Program-made: the position numbers and the translations under genes
NCBI GenBank assembly: GCA_052388025.1
Contig: JBQTIP010000080.1
Coordinates: 1 to 36,827 of the forward strand
DNA: 36,827 bases
Direction of reading: 5' to 3'
Origin: JBQTIP01 sp052388025
Lineage (GTDB): Bacteria; Actinomycetota; UBA4738; HRBIN12
Shown here: positions 7,876 to 16,983 of the stretch, piece by piece
How the letters are laid out: each line of letters starts with the position of its first letter
How positions within the stretch are numbered: the first letter of the stretch is position 1
The notes under the pieces: generated by a model
The model's input: only the letters and a program-made list of their open reading frames with translations
What the model was told of the DNA's origin: nothing
The model's database searches: none

Positions 7876-8871
7876 ATGCCTGACACCCAGGACAACAGCG
7901 GTCGCCTGGACATGCCCTTCGTCGGGATTCCGTCGTTCCTCCGTTCGGCCATCTGCACCGACCTGGACGACCTGGACGCCGAGATCGCGGTGGTGGGCGC
8001 CCCGACCGACGAGGGCTCGCCGTTCATGCCGGGATCTCGGTTCGGCCCGCGATCCATACGAGAGCACTCGATCCGGTTCGTGACGGACCCCCCCGGGTAC
8101 TACGATCCGCAGGCCCGGCGGCGGTTCCTGGAAAGGGAGATGGCCGAGGCACGCATCGCGGACGTCGGAGACGCCGAGATCCTCCCAACCAACGTGGTGG
8201 ACTCCTTCCGCAACATCACGGACACGGTGCGGGCGGTCATCGACCGGGGAGCGATGCCCGTGGTGCTGGGAGGTGACCACGCCATCACGTTCCCGGTGGT
8301 ACGGGCCTTCGAGGACGAAGGACCCCTGCACGTCGTCCACTTCGACGCCCATCTCGACTACATGCCGTTCGTCCACGGCCTGGCGTACACGAACCAGCAC
8401 GCCTTCCGACACATCCGGCGGATGCAGAACATCCAGGGCATCACCCAGGTGGGCATCCGGAGCATCCGGGGCAGTGAGGTGATGCTGGAGGACTCCCTCC
8501 GGGATGGGAACCGGGTCGTCACGATGGAGGAGCTCCGCGACGCGTCGCCGGCAGGCGTGATCCAGGGCATCCCGCAGGGGGCCCGCTGCTACGTGAGCAT
8601 CGACATCGACGCCCTGGACATGTCGCTCATCCCGGGGTGCGTCTCCGCCGAGCCCGACGGGATGAGCTATCGGGACCTGCGCGACGCCCTGTTCGTCGTG
8701 GCGGAGCATACCGAGGTGGTGGGGTTCGATCTGGTCGAGGTGAACCCGCAGCTCGACATCGGGACCGGCATCACGTCGTATCTCGCCGCCCACACGATCG
8801 TGGAGTTCCTGGGGCGGATCTGCGACCAGCCCCGGTGGGCCGCCGCCCGGGAGGAGAGGAGGCAAGCCTGA
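7876..8871 (+). CDS. Ureohydrolase (agmatinase/arginase family)
   Basis: 331 residues. All six binuclear manganese/nickel ligands are present: His135 (LGGDH), Asp157, His159 and Asp161 (FDAHLD), Asp243 and Asp245 (SIDIDALD). The usual DP after the last motif is DM here. The family hydrolyses guanidino compounds to urea plus an amine; agmatine, guanidinobutyrate, guanidinoacetate and free guanidine are all known substrates, and the specificity loop (HGLAYTNQHAFRH) does not settle it. The gene name speB is avoided for that reason. The ATG at 7876 has GAGGAG six to seven bases upstream. Its stop overlaps the next ATG by one base (TGATG), so translation is coupled to the amidohydrolase. Confidence 0.9.
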   Translation: MPDTQDNSGRLDMPFVGIPSFLRSAICTDLDDLDAEIAVVGAPTDEGSPFMPGSRFGPRSIREHSIRFVTDPPGYYDPQARRRFLEREMAEARIADVGDAEILPTNVVDSFRNITDTVRAVIDRGAMPVVLGGDHAITFPVVRAFEDEGPLHVVHFDAHLDYMPFVHGLAYTNQHAFRHIRRMQNIQGITQVGIRSIRGSEVMLEDSLRDGNRVVTMEELRDASPAGVIQGIPQGARCYVSIDIDALDMSLIPGCVSAEPDGMSYRDLRDALFVVAEHTEVVGFDLVEVNPQLDIGTGITSYLAAHTIVEFLGRICDQPRWAAAREERRQA

Positions 8872-9821
8872 TGGCCGAACCGGTGCTGGTCGACGTCCAC
8901 ATGCACCTCTACGAGACGAAGGCCGTCGGGGAGTGGTGGAAGGCCGGGTACGAGATCTGGGAGTACGGACCCAAGCCCGACGTGCACTTCAGCGGGTACA
9001 GCGGCGACGTCGAGGACGCCGTGACCGCGATGGCGGAGGCAGGGTTCAGCCACGGCATCGCGGTGAACCTGTTCAGCGTGGACCTGTTCCGGGAGGAGGC
9101 CACGGCCGCCCTCCCGGTGGAGCTCGAGCCCGAGGAGCGAGCGAAGGCCGTCGCCGAGATCGAGCGAACCATGCCCGACCGTCTTCGGGGATTCAACCGA
9201 TGGCTGCTCGACGCACTCGAGCCGGTGCCGCGGATCACGCCCTACGTGGCGGTCGACCCCTGGGCCCTCTCCCCCGAGGAGAACGTGGAGCACCTGCGAG
9301 AGATGGCGGAGCGTGGGGCACGGGGCATCAAGCTCCACCCGGTGGTGCAGCGGTTCGCGCCGAACGATCCGCGCATGCGCTCGATCTACCGGGCCTGCGA
9401 GGAAATGGGCCTGGCCATGCTCTCACACACGGGATCCGCGAAGGGAGAAGAGCAGTTCGCCGAGCCCGGCGCGTTCGCCGAGGTACTTGGAGAGTTCCCA
9501 CGCCTCACGGTGGTGCTGGCCCACCTGGGCGGCGGGAGCTGGCGGCAGACGATGGACCTGGCGATGGCCTTCCCCCGGGTGGCCTTCGACCTGTGCGAGA
9601 TCATCGAGTGGACCGGAGCCCCGAACGCGCCGACCGCCGAGGATCTCGCCCGGATGATCGCGGACATCGGGCCCGACCGCGTGATGCTCGGTACCGACTT
9701 CCCCTGGTACGACCTCCACCACACGGCCCAGCGGGTCATGGACCTGCCCGTGCTCTCGACCGGTGAGAAGGAGGAGATCCTGGGGGCAAACGCGGCGAGG
9801 ATCCTCGGACTGCCCCTCTAG
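8871..9821 (+). CDS. Amidohydrolase_2 (COG2159-type) metal-dependent hydrolase or decarboxylase
   Basis: 316 residues. HxH is at His10 and His12 (VDVHMHLY). Then come GIKLHPVVQRF, AMLSHTG, VVLAHLGG and, near the end, MLGTDFPWYD with the catalytic Asp. This is the layout of the aminocarboxymuconate-semialdehyde-decarboxylase-like branch, whose members perform hydrolysis or non-oxidative decarboxylation. A strong GGAGAGGAGG ribosome site lies inside the end of the ureohydrolase gene. The stop codon shares a CTAG with the convergent PucR gene stop (9818-9821). Coupling to the ureohydrolase suggests a shared pathway, substrate unknown. Confidence 0.87.
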   Translation: MAEPVLVDVHMHLYETKAVGEWWKAGYEIWEYGPKPDVHFSGYSGDVEDAVTAMAEAGFSHGIAVNLFSVDLFREEATAALPVELEPEERAKAVAEIERTMPDRLRGFNRWLLDALEPVPRITPYVAVDPWALSPEENVEHLREMAERGARGIKLHPVVQRFAPNDPRMRSIYRACEEMGLAMLSHTGSAKGEEQFAEPGAFAEVLGEFPRLTVVLAHLGGGSWRQTMDLAMAFPRVAFDLCEIIEWTGAPNAPTAEDLARMIADIGPDRVMLGTDFPWYDLHHTAQRVMDLPVLSTGEKEEILGANAARILGLPL

Positions 9822-11506
9822 GTCGATCCGGTGTCGCCGTGCTCCTTTGGAGAGGCGCCCCGGCGCAAGATCGCCAGCGCCTTCAGGGCGACGTGGAGGC
9901 GCGTGCAGGTGTCTATGTCCTGGAGGTCCCGGCCGAGGAGCGTGGCGATCTTGTCCAGCCGGTGGTAGAGGGACCGGCGCTCCAGATGGAGGGCCTTGGC
10001 GGCGGCTGATTTGTTCCTGCCGTGATCGAGGTAGGCCTGGAGCGTCGGCATCAGACGGAGGTTCCGCCTCGCATCGTGGTCGAGCAGCGCCCCCAGCTCG
10101 GACTCAACGAACCGAGACAGCTCGGGCGTATCTCGCAGGCGAAGGATGAGGGAATCCACGCCCAGGTTCTCGAAGTGGTAGACGCCGGGGTGGCGGCGGA
10201 CGCTCTTGCCGTACAGCACCGCCTCGCGGGCCTCCTCGAAGGCATGGGCCAGCCGGAGGGCCGTCGGAGCCTCCCGGCTCACACCGACGGTCCCGGTGAG
10301 ACCCCCGGTCCGATCGGGCAGGAGGTCGTAGATACGCCGGCCGACTCGATCCATCCACTCGTACGGGTCGCCGGCCTCCGGCGCAGCGACCACCGCCAGG
10401 ATCTCGTCGCTGTCCACGGTGACGATGCCGATGCACTGTTCGTCCTCCAACGCCTGACGGGTCACCGACAGCATCGTTCGCTTCACCTGCTGGATCTCCG
10501 CCTCGTCCAGCTGCTGGCGTTCGATGTAGCCGGCGAAGTCGTCCGCGTCGACGGCCAGGGCGGCGAGCCGACGACCGCGGAGGTCGCATCCGAGGGCCCG
10601 AGCCCGCAGGAACAGGTCGCTCTCGGAGAAGACGCTGCCCCCGATGATGTCCGCGATCAGGTCGCCTCCTACCTGATCGACGACCTGTGCGCCGTCTCGT
10701 TGGGACAGCAGGAGGAGCGCGATGGCGATGGACGCCCGGTCGATGGCCAGGCGGTCGATCTCGTCCAGCTTCGAGCCGACGAGCAGAACGTGAAGGCGTC
10801 CCCACGCTTCCTCCCGGAGCGGGATCGTGGCCCAGGCGCAGCCGAGAGGATCCGCCTCCTCCTCGATCCGGAAGTGCGGCAGGCCCTCGCGGTGCCCCAC
10901 CCGAGCGTGCTCCTCCCAGGTCGGGACCACGTGGAGGTCGGGCCCGGGCTGCTCCCAGAAGGCCACCACCTGGTGAGTCATGTTCTCCAGGATCACCGGC
11001 TTGTTCACGACGTGACCCAGGCCCTCCACCACCGACCGGATGCCCGAGCCGTGCAACACCAACTCCGTGAAGGACCGGCCGATCTCCTCTGCCTTTCGCA
11101 GGAGGACGAACTGACGATTGATGATCTCGGCGTGGACTTGCTCGGTGACCTCCACGAACGGGATCGGCTTCTGCAAGGTCACCAGGGGCAGCCCTCGGCG
11201 CTCGGCCTCGTCGACCAGGGCCGGCGGGGCCTCGGCGTAGCGCCAGCCGAGCGTCATGATCACGCCGGCGACGCCGGCCTGAGCGAGCTGCGAGATGTAC
11301 CGTCGTTGCTGCTCGTCGTCTGCGGAGAGTCCAAGGCCCGAGGTGAGCAGGAGCTCGGAGCCCTTCAGGAGCGGCGCGACATCGGGGATGTCCGCGATGT
11401 GTACCCAGCGGATGGGGTGGTCCAGCGCCGACGCCCCGGCCACGACCTCCGGCTTCCCGCGCTGTATGGTCTCGAGCTGGACGACGTCTCGCACGGAAAG
11501 CGTCAT
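9818..11506 (-). CDS. PucR family transcriptional regulator
   Basis: 562 residues. The N-terminal PucR domain (about 1-125) contains VRDVVQLETIQRGKPEV and SELLLTSGLGL, a middle GGDEF-like domain follows, and the C-terminal PucR helix-turn-helix (about 480-545) contains LQAYLDHGRNKSAAAKALHLERRSLYHRLDKI (shown in part: NKSAAAKALHLERRSLYHRL). The family regulates purine, pyrimidine, amine and other nitrogen catabolism genes. The ATG at 11506 was chosen because of the GAGCGAGGT site upstream; a TTG at 11539 would add 11 residues. It follows the molybdenum hydroxylase operon on the same strand by 87 bases and converges on the amidohydrolase gene, so either neighbouring cluster could be its target. 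Confidence 0.92.
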   Translation of the reverse strand: MTLSVRDVVQLETIQRGKPEVVAGASALDHPIRWVHIADIPDVAPLLKGSELLLTSGLGLSADDEQQRRYISQLAQAGVAGVIMTLGWRYAEAPPALVDEAERRGLPLVTLQKPIPFVEVTEQVHAEIINRQFVLLRKAEEIGRSFTELVLHGSGIRSVVEGLGHVVNKPVILENMTHQVVAFWEQPGPDLHVVPTWEEHARVGHREGLPHFRIEEEADPLGCAWATIPLREEAWGRLHVLLVGSKLDEIDRLAIDRASIAIALLLLSQRDGAQVVDQVGGDLIADIIGGSVFSESDLFLRARALGCDLRGRRLAALAVDADDFAGYIERQQLDEAEIQQVKRTMLSVTRQALEDEQCIGIVTVDSDEILAVVAAPEAGDPYEWMDRVGRRIYDLLPDRTGGLTGTVGVSREAPTALRLAHAFEEAREAVLYGKSVRRHPGVYHFENLGVDSLILRLRDTPELSRFVESELGALLDHDARRNLRLMPTLQAYLDHGRNKSAAAKALHLERRSLYHRLDKIATLLGRDLQDIDTCTRLHVALKALAILRRGASPKEHGDTGST

Positions 11507-11530
11507 GCGTACCTCGCTCTGTGTCGCATC

Positions 11531-11541
11531 CTTTGACAAAG
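11531..11541. promoter_or_regulatory. Short palindrome upstream of pucR-type gene
   Basis: CTTTG-A-CAAAG has two perfect 5-base arms and lies 25 bases upstream of the chosen PucR start codon, in the 87-base gap after the molybdenum hydroxylase gene. Position and A/T-rich core suit an autoregulatory operator. An 11-base palindrome is weak evidence by itself. Confidence 0.28.
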
Positions 11542-11593
11542 TGTGTCACGTGCGACGTCTCCGTGCCGGTTCGTGGAGTGCCGACGCAGGCGG

Positions 11594-13921
11594 TTACGGC
11601 CCGGCGGAGACCGCTGGAGCGGTGCGAAGGGCGTCGAGGATGCGCTCAGGACCGATGGGGAGCTCGGTGATCCGAACGCCGACGGCGTCCGCCACGGCGC
11701 TCGCGATCGCTGCGGCGCAGGGAGCTATCGACGGCTCCCCGATCCCACGAGCCCCGAACGGGCCCTTGCCCTCCCCGAGCTCGAGGACGATCGGACGGAT
11801 GTCGGGAAGGTCCGTCGACGCTGGAATGAGGTAGTCGGCGAACAGCGCCGGAACCGTCGTCCCGTCCACCACCCTTACCTCCTCGCTCAACGCGTAGCCG
11901 ATCCCCTGGGCGACCCCTCCCTGGATCTGACCCTCGACGCGAAGGGGGTTTATGGCCCGCCCGACGTCGTGGCACGCGACATACCTCAGGACCTCCACAC
12001 TCCCGGTCTCCGGGTCGACGGCGACCTCTACCGCGTGGGTTCCATACGTGTAATCGGGAAACGTCTTACCCTGGCCGGTGCGTGGATCGAAGTCCCCGGT
12101 CTCGGCCCTGAACGTACCCAGATGCTCGCAGCTCACGCCGCGCTCGCCACAGGCCCTCACGACCTCCCCCAGCGAGACGAAGCGATCGCTCCCCGCCAGG
12201 GCGACCGTTCCGTCGCCGAACATCAACACGTCTCGGTCATCTGCCCCCAGGAGGTCGGCCGCAACCGGGATCAGCCGCTCCTTCAGCTCGGCGGCCGTCT
12301 TCAGAACGGCGTTCCCGGACATGTAGAGCTGCCGTGTGGCGAACGTGCCGCCGGCGAGGGGGGTCAGCGCGCTGTCCGCGATGTGGATGCTGATCTTCTC
12401 GAGCGGCACGCCGAGCACCTCGGAAGCCACCTGGCACAGAGACGCCGCCTGGCCGCCCCCCAGGTCCGTCACGCCGATGCGGATGAGCAGGCTCCCGTTG
12501 GGCTCCAGGGTCATCCAGCAGGAGGCAGAGTCCGAGAAGTACCGCGCCCTCCCGTACGGCTGCATGTTGCATGCGAAACCTCGCCCCACCCTCAGGCCCT
12601 CCGTCCCCCGTCCGGGCGGTCCCAGATCGTCCAGGGCGGCGCGCATCGTTTCGGCGATCCCCACGTATGTCTCCAGGGCCTCCCCGGTGGGAAGCGTGTC
12701 GCCCCGCCGCACGAAGTTCCGTTCCCTGATCTCCTCCGGTGTGACTCCGACGCTCTCGGCCAATCGATCCATCTGCGCCTCGTATGCGAGTACGACCTGC
12801 ATCGCTCCGAACCCTCGCATGGCGCTCGACGGCACGGTGTTGGTGAAGACGGCGGTGCTCACGATGTCCGCCTCGGGAGTTCGGTAGGGACCCGCAGCGG
12901 TCACCGCGGCGGCGAACAGAACCCGCGGGCTCAGGAGCGGGTACGCCCCACCGTCCGCGAGGATCCTGATGCTTTGAGCGAGGATCCGCCCGTCCCGCGT
13001 CGCGCCCGTTCGGTAGTGCATGACGAATGGATGACGCTTCCAGCGGCCGAGCAGCGACTCCTGCCGCGACCACACCATCTTCACGGGACGCCGTGTCCTC
13101 CAGACGAGGAGGGCGAGGTGAGGCTCGATCGTCATGTCCTCCTTGCCGCCGAACCCTCCCCCCATGTAGGTCCCGATGACTCGTACGCTGTTCCGGGGCA
13201 CGTCCAGGATGCGAGCGACTTCGCGCCAATGCTCGATCACCTGCGTCGCTACCCGCAACGTGATCACGCCGTCGCCGTCCACCCAACCGACGCCGGCCTC
13301 GGGCTCGAGATACGCATGGTCGACGCGCTGCGACTTGTAGGTCCCCTCCACCACGACCGGGGCGTTCCGCAATGTCTGCTGCGCGTCGCCGCGATGGATC
13401 CTCCACTCGACCAGCGTGTTTCCGCCCGCGTGGACGAGTGGGGCGTCCGGTTCAAGGGCTCGCTCGGCGCTGAACACGCTCGGAATCTCCTCGTACTCGA
13501 CGACGAGGAGCTCGGCCGCCTCTTCCGCGACCTCGGGGGACTCGGCGGCGATCAGCGCGACCGGCTCTCCCGCATACCGGACGCGGTCGGCTGCGAGGAC
13601 CGGCATCGCGACCGGGGTCATGCCGAGACCGCTCGCCTCCTCTGCGATCAGGTTGTTCGGCACATCGTCGGCGGTGAGGACCGCGACGACGCCGGGGAGA
13701 CCGGCCGCCTCGCTCAGGTCGAGGGAGACGATCCTGGCGCATGGGACCTGCGCTCGAACCACCTTGCCGTAGAGCATTCCCGGCATGTGCCAGTCATCCG
13801 CGTACGGCAGCGAGCCACGAACCTTCTCGAGGAACTCGCCGTGGATGGCGCGTTTCCCGACCGTCCGGAAGTCATGTGTGGTAGCGGCCGACGACAGAGT
13901 GGGGCCGGGGGTGACCGACAT
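11594..13921 (-). CDS. Xanthine dehydrogenase/aldehyde oxidase family molybdopterin-binding subunit
   Basis: About 775 residues, full length. It begins with the family entry segment (FRTVGKRAIHGEFLEKVRG). The molybdopterin motif GGGFGGK is near 254-260, the substrate-loop motif AMRGFG at 367-372, the cofactor-binding GGGQA near the middle, and the catalytic Glu in GARGIGEP near residue 729. The AMRGFG loop contrasts with AYRGAGR in the gene at 1-1857, so the two molybdenum enzymes are not recent duplicates and likely have different substrates. Hydroxylation of a purine or other N-heterocycle is plausible. The ATG at 13921 overlaps the stop of the 2Fe-2S subunit (GTGATG); a GTG one codon earlier is equally possible. 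It is the last structural gene of an operon starting at about 19674. Confidence 0.92.
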   Translation of the reverse strand: MSVTPGPTLSSAATTHDFRTVGKRAIHGEFLEKVRGSLPYADDWHMPGMLYGKVVRAQVPCARIVSLDLSEAAGLPGVVAVLTADDVPNNLIAEEASGLGMTPVAMPVLAADRVRYAGEPVALIAAESPEVAEEAAELLVVEYEEIPSVFSAERALEPDAPLVHAGGNTLVEWRIHRGDAQQTLRNAPVVVEGTYKSQRVDHAYLEPEAGVGWVDGDGVITLRVATQVIEHWREVARILDVPRNSVRVIGTYMGGGFGGKEDMTIEPHLALLVWRTRRPVKMVWSRQESLLGRWKRHPFVMHYRTGATRDGRILAQSIRILADGGAYPLLSPRVLFAAAVTAAGPYRTPEADIVSTAVFTNTVPSSAMRGFGAMQVVLAYEAQMDRLAESVGVTPEEIRERNFVRRGDTLPTGEALETYVGIAETMRAALDDLGPPGRGTEGLRVGRGFACNMQPYGRARYFSDSASCWMTLEPNGSLLIRIGVTDLGGGQAASLCQVASEVLGVPLEKISIHIADSALTPLAGGTFATRQLYMSGNAVLKTAAELKERLIPVAADLLGADDRDVLMFGDGTVALAGSDRFVSLGEVVRACGERGVSCEHLGTFRAETGDFDPRTGQGKTFPDYTYGTHAVEVAVDPETGSVEVLRYVACHDVGRAINPLRVEGQIQGGVAQGIGYALSEEVRVVDGTTVPALFADYLIPASTDLPDIRPIVLELGEGKGPFGARGIGEPSIAPCAAAIASAVADAVGVRITELPIGPERILDALRTAPAVSAGP

Positions 13922-14436
13922 CACGCGTCACTGCCTCCGCGAGGGTGTCGCCCGGACTCAACCGTCCCTCTCGCAGCGGCGTACCCCTCGATCGCGTCGA
14001 TGATCTTCGTGTAGCCGGTGCACCTGCAGAGGTTCCCCGCGATCGCCTCGCGGATCTCTTCGCGGCTCGGTTCAGGGTTCTCGCCCAGAAACTCATGGGC
14101 GATCAGGAGCATCCCGGGTGTGCAGTAGCCGCACTGAGACGCGCCGAGCCGGAGGAAGCTCTCCTGTAGCGCGTGCAACCCTCCCCCCCCATCCGCAAGG
14201 CCACGCACCGTCGTGATTCGCCGCCCGTCGGCCTGGACGGCGAAGAGCAGGCACGAGTTGAGCGATTCCCCGTCCACGAGCACCGCGCAGGTGCCGCAGA
14301 CCCCCTCCCCGCATCCGTACTTGACCTCGGTCGCGCCGAGCTCGTCGCGGAGAGCGTGCAGGAGCGTCTGGTGGGGCCAGACCCATGATCGGCGCTCCAC
14401 ACCGTTCAGCTCGAACCGGACCGGGATCCTTTCCAC
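13921..14436 (-). CDS. 2Fe-2S subunit of the molybdenum hydroxylase (XdhC/CoxS type)
   Basis: 171 residues. Both expected clusters are visible: a plant-type 2Fe-2S domain with Cys42, Cys47, Cys50 and Cys62, and a helical 2Fe-2S domain with Cys102, Cys105, Cys137 and Cys139 (CGYC...CRC). It carries electrons from the molybdenum centre to the FAD subunit. The GTG start at 14436 lies two bases after the stop of the FAD subunit, with GGGAGCGG upstream. Gene order FAD, FeS, Mo is one of the common arrangements for three-subunit enzymes. Confidence 0.94.
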   Translation of the reverse strand: MERIPVRFELNGVERRSWVWPHQTLLHALRDELGATEVKYGCGEGVCGTCAVLVDGESLNSCLLFAVQADGRRITTVRGLADGGGGLHALQESFLRLGASQCGYCTPGMLLIAHEFLGENPEPSREEIREAIAGNLCRCTGYTKIIDAIEGYAAARGTVESGRHPRGGSDA

Positions 14437-14438
14437 GG

Positions 14439-15323
14439 TTATCCGCTCCCGTAGTCGCCTCGAGCCCGGTCCCGGGACTGGAGGAGGGCCCGCCCGGCGA
14501 GAACCGCGATCAGCTCCCTCCGGTAGCCGGCGGTTGCCCTGTCGTCCTCACGGGGATGGACCGAGTCAGCAGCGTGCCGGACGGCGGCCGCGATCGCGGA
14601 GTCGTCGAGCTCCCCTCCCACGAGCTGCGAGGCGGGATCCGAGAGATCCACCGGACGGTCCGCGATCGCCCCGACGACCAGGCGTAGGTCCTTGCAGATC
14701 CTCGTCCTCGGATCCAGGTCCACGACGGCGGCCACTTCCACGATCGCGAAGTCCCCGGCCCGACGGACGATCTCCAGGAACGCCGACCCTCGCCCCGAGG
14801 CAGGCACCGGAATCTCGACGGCCACGATGACCTCATCGGGCTCGAGGGTGGTCGTGAAGTAGCCGACGAAGAACGCAGCGGCCGGTATCCGCCGCTCGCC
14901 GGAGGGGCCGAGGACGCAGATGCGGGCTCCCAAGGCCACGGCGGCGCATGGAAGCTCCGCCGCCGGATCCGCGTGCGCCAGGCTCCCTCCGATCGTCCCC
15001 CTGTGCCGGACCCTGACGTTGCCGATCAGCCGGGCCGCATCCTTCATCAGTGGGCAGGTCCTGGCCAGGAGGGGTGAGCGCTCCAGGTCGGCGTGCCGGG
15101 TCACCGCTGAGATCCGGACCTGCCCGTCGGCCTCAATGATGTCCGGCGTGTCGGCGCCGTTGACGTCCACGAGATAGCCCGGCTTGGCCAGTCGAAGACT
15201 CATCATGGGCACCAGGCTCTGTCCTCCGGCGAGCACTTTGGCCTCGTCACCGTGGGCACGGAGGAATTCCACCGCCTCGTGCCACGAGCCGGCCTGCAGG
15301 TATTCGAAGGGAGCCGGGTACAT
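14439..15323 (-). CDS. FAD-binding subunit of the molybdenum hydroxylase (CoxM type)
   Basis: 294 residues. FAD pyrophosphate motifs are AGGQS at residues 32-36 and TIGGSLAHADP at 110-120, both diagnostic of the CoxM/XdhB family. It begins with PAPFEYLQAGSW as expected. The start ATG at 15323 has AGGAGG 4-5 bases upstream, one of the strongest ribosome sites of this operon. It lies 19 bases after the maleate-isomerase-like gene and two bases before the FeS subunit. Confidence 0.94.
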   Translation of the reverse strand: MYPAPFEYLQAGSWHEAVEFLRAHGDEAKVLAGGQSLVPMMSLRLAKPGYLVDVNGADTPDIIEADGQVRISAVTRHADLERSPLLARTCPLMKDAARLIGNVRVRHRGTIGGSLAHADPAAELPCAAVALGARICVLGPSGERRIPAAAFFVGYFTTTLEPDEVIVAVEIPVPASGRGSAFLEIVRRAGDFAIVEVAAVVDLDPRTRICKDLRLVVGAIADRPVDLSDPASQLVGGELDDSAIAAAVRHAADSVHPREDDRATAGYRRELIAVLAGRALLQSRDRARGDYGSG

Positions 15324-15342
15324 CCGGCCTCCTACCTCGCCC

Positions 15343-16107
15343 TCACGCGCCGGGCGCGGTCGCCGATCGGGTGAGGGTCGACGGAGCGCCCAAACCCGCC
15401 CCCGACCCTCTTCCGATTGCGTGAAGCGTGGCCTCGAGAGCGGTCTGATTGCTGGTGAGAACGGGAATCCCCAGACGCTGCTCCATCAAGGCGATCGCGT
15501 CCATCGCTCTGAAATTGGTGCACGACACGAAGACGAGCTCGAGATCGACGTTGTCGAAGGTTTCGGCGGCAACGGCGGCGATGTGTTCGGGTTCGACTTC
15601 GGCGATCGCGAAGTTCTCCGTGATGCCCAGCCCCCGCATCGCGACGACCTCCACGCCATCCGCCTCCAGGCTCGCTCTTATCTTCGCGTTCAGCGAGTCC
15701 ACGTAGGGCGTTAGCACGCCGACCCTCGCTACCGATCTCTCCTGGATCGCTCGTCTCACCGAGGAGATCACGCTGATCACCGGTGCGCCGGCCTCCTCCT
15801 CGATGCGGCGGCACAACTCGCCCTCGTAGTCATTCCCCCGGAGAGCACCGGCGCTCGTGCAGCCGAAGACGACCACGTCCGGCTTCGCCGTCCCCACGTC
15901 GCGCGCCGCGGGGAGGGTGTGCCGGTCGAGCATGATCGCCTCCGCTTCGGGGGTGGTGCTCTCCATGTACATCCTCGACGTGTGTAGCGTCACGCCGCTC
16001 GGCAGCCCGCGGTAGAAGTCGACCTCCATCACGGTGTTGGACGAAGGGATGAGAAGCCCCACGCGGATCCATGGATCCCGTGGGTCAGGCACGTACGCCC
16101 CTTTCAT
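15343..16107 (-). CDS. Maleate isomerase / arylmalonate decarboxylase-like protein (Asp/Glu racemase superfamily)
   Basis: 254 residues. The N-terminal VGLLIPSSNTVMEVDF is typical of maleate cis-trans isomerases. Both catalytic cysteines of two-cysteine members are present, Cys83 (FGCTSAG) and Cys196 (VSCTNFRA). Having both favours isomerase or racemase over arylmalonate decarboxylase, which keeps only one. Maleate isomerase ends the nicotinate-type pathways by making fumarate, but other substrates are possible. It lies three bases from the stop of the DUF6282 gene, inside the operon that also encodes a CoA-transferase and a molybdenum hydroxylase. Confidence 0.85.
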   Translation of the reverse strand: MKGAYVPDPRDPWIRVGLLIPSSNTVMEVDFYRGLPSGVTLHTSRMYMESTTPEAEAIMLDRHTLPAARDVGTAKPDVVVFGCTSAGALRGNDYEGELCRRIEEEAGAPVISVISSVRRAIQERSVARVGVLTPYVDSLNAKIRASLEADGVEVVAMRGLGITENFAIAEVEPEHIAAVAAETFDNVDLELVFVSCTNFRAMDAIALMEQRLGIPVLTSNQTALEATLHAIGRGSGAGLGAPSTLTRSATAPGA

Positions 16108-16110
16108 GAC

Positions 16111-16983
16111 CTAGATGCCGAGGAGCTCAGAGGGATTCTTCTGGATCATCGTGTAGACGTCGCCCTCCGGTACCCCCGATTCGAAGAGCCCCTGAGCGAA
16201 CAGGCGGAGGGCCTCGGACGGCATGGGATTGTGACGCTGCCCGGCATCGCTCACGAGCACGCATCGCTCGGCACCGATTGCCTGGATGGCCTCGGCAACC
16301 TTGCGAAGGGTGGCGTAGTTCCACATGGGTGACACCGTGCAGTAGCCGAACTCGGGCATGGCCCCGAGAGTCACGAGGTGCTGCAGCGTGGCCAGATCGA
16401 GGTTCGGCACCTTGAAGAACGGATGCGTCACGAGGATCTTCTGGACCCCGCGGCGGCGGGCCTCCTCCACGAGCGTCGTGATCTCGCGAGGAGCGAGGTG
16501 ACACGTGCCTAGGATCGCGTCGTGCCGCCCGATGAGGTCCAGGACCTCCAAGGTCTCGGGCCTGAGGTTCCCGTCCGCGTCGGTGACCGAGATCCCGGCG
16601 CGAGCGCTCTGGCCGCTCGCCTGGACATCGTAGGCACCGGTCCCACCGTGAACTTCGGCATGGTGCGCCGCGTCCACGGTCGGCATCCACACCTCCTTCC
16701 CTCCCAGCCGGAGCGCCGCCTCGGCAGCCACCGGGTTGATCCCGCCCACGGCGTAGTTCAGAACGATCCCGCCGAACACCCGAAGGTCGGGGAACTGCTT
16801 CTGCACGAGGTACGCACGGCTCACCGAGCTCTCGTGATGACACTTGATCATCACCGCCCGGAATCCACTGTCGCTGGCGGACTGCACCACGGCGACGTCG
16901 TCGGCCAGCCGAGGGAACAGGTCGGGAAACGGGTGACAGTGAAGATCGACCGCTCCTGAGACATCGATCAAGGTTCCGTTCAT
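16111..16983 (-). CDS. DUF6282-like metal-dependent hydrolase
   Basis: 290 residues. It opens with VDLHCHPFPD (His15, His17), followed by KCHHESS, a middle His (GTCHLAPRE), LVTHPFF and a late VLVSDAGQRHNP with a probable metal Asp. This is an amidohydrolase/PHP-like TIM-barrel arrangement similar to DUF6282 proteins, whose reactions are mostly unassigned. Hydrolysis of an amide, lactone or ring is the likely chemistry. The ATG overlaps the stop of the CoA-transferase B gene (ATGA), so it is translationally coupled. Confidence 0.75.
   Translation of the reverse strand: MNGTLIDVSGAVDLHCHPFPDLFPRLADDVAVVQSASDSGFRAVMIKCHHESSVSRAYLVQKQFPDLRVFGGIVLNYAVGGINPVAAEAALRLGGKEVWMPTVDAAHHAEVHGGTGAYDVQASGQSARAGISVTDADGNLRPETLEVLDLIGRHDAILGTCHLAPREITTLVEEARRRGVQKILVTHPFFKVPNLDLATLQHLVTLGAMPEFGYCTVSPMWNYATLRKVAEAIQAIGAERCVLVSDAGQRHNPMPSEALRLFAQGLFESGVPEGDVYTMIQKNPSELLGI

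Noticed and set aside
11543..14014. 823-residue plus-strand ORF
   Set aside because: Antisense shadow of the molybdopterin and FeS subunits; third-position GC keeps the opposite frame open.
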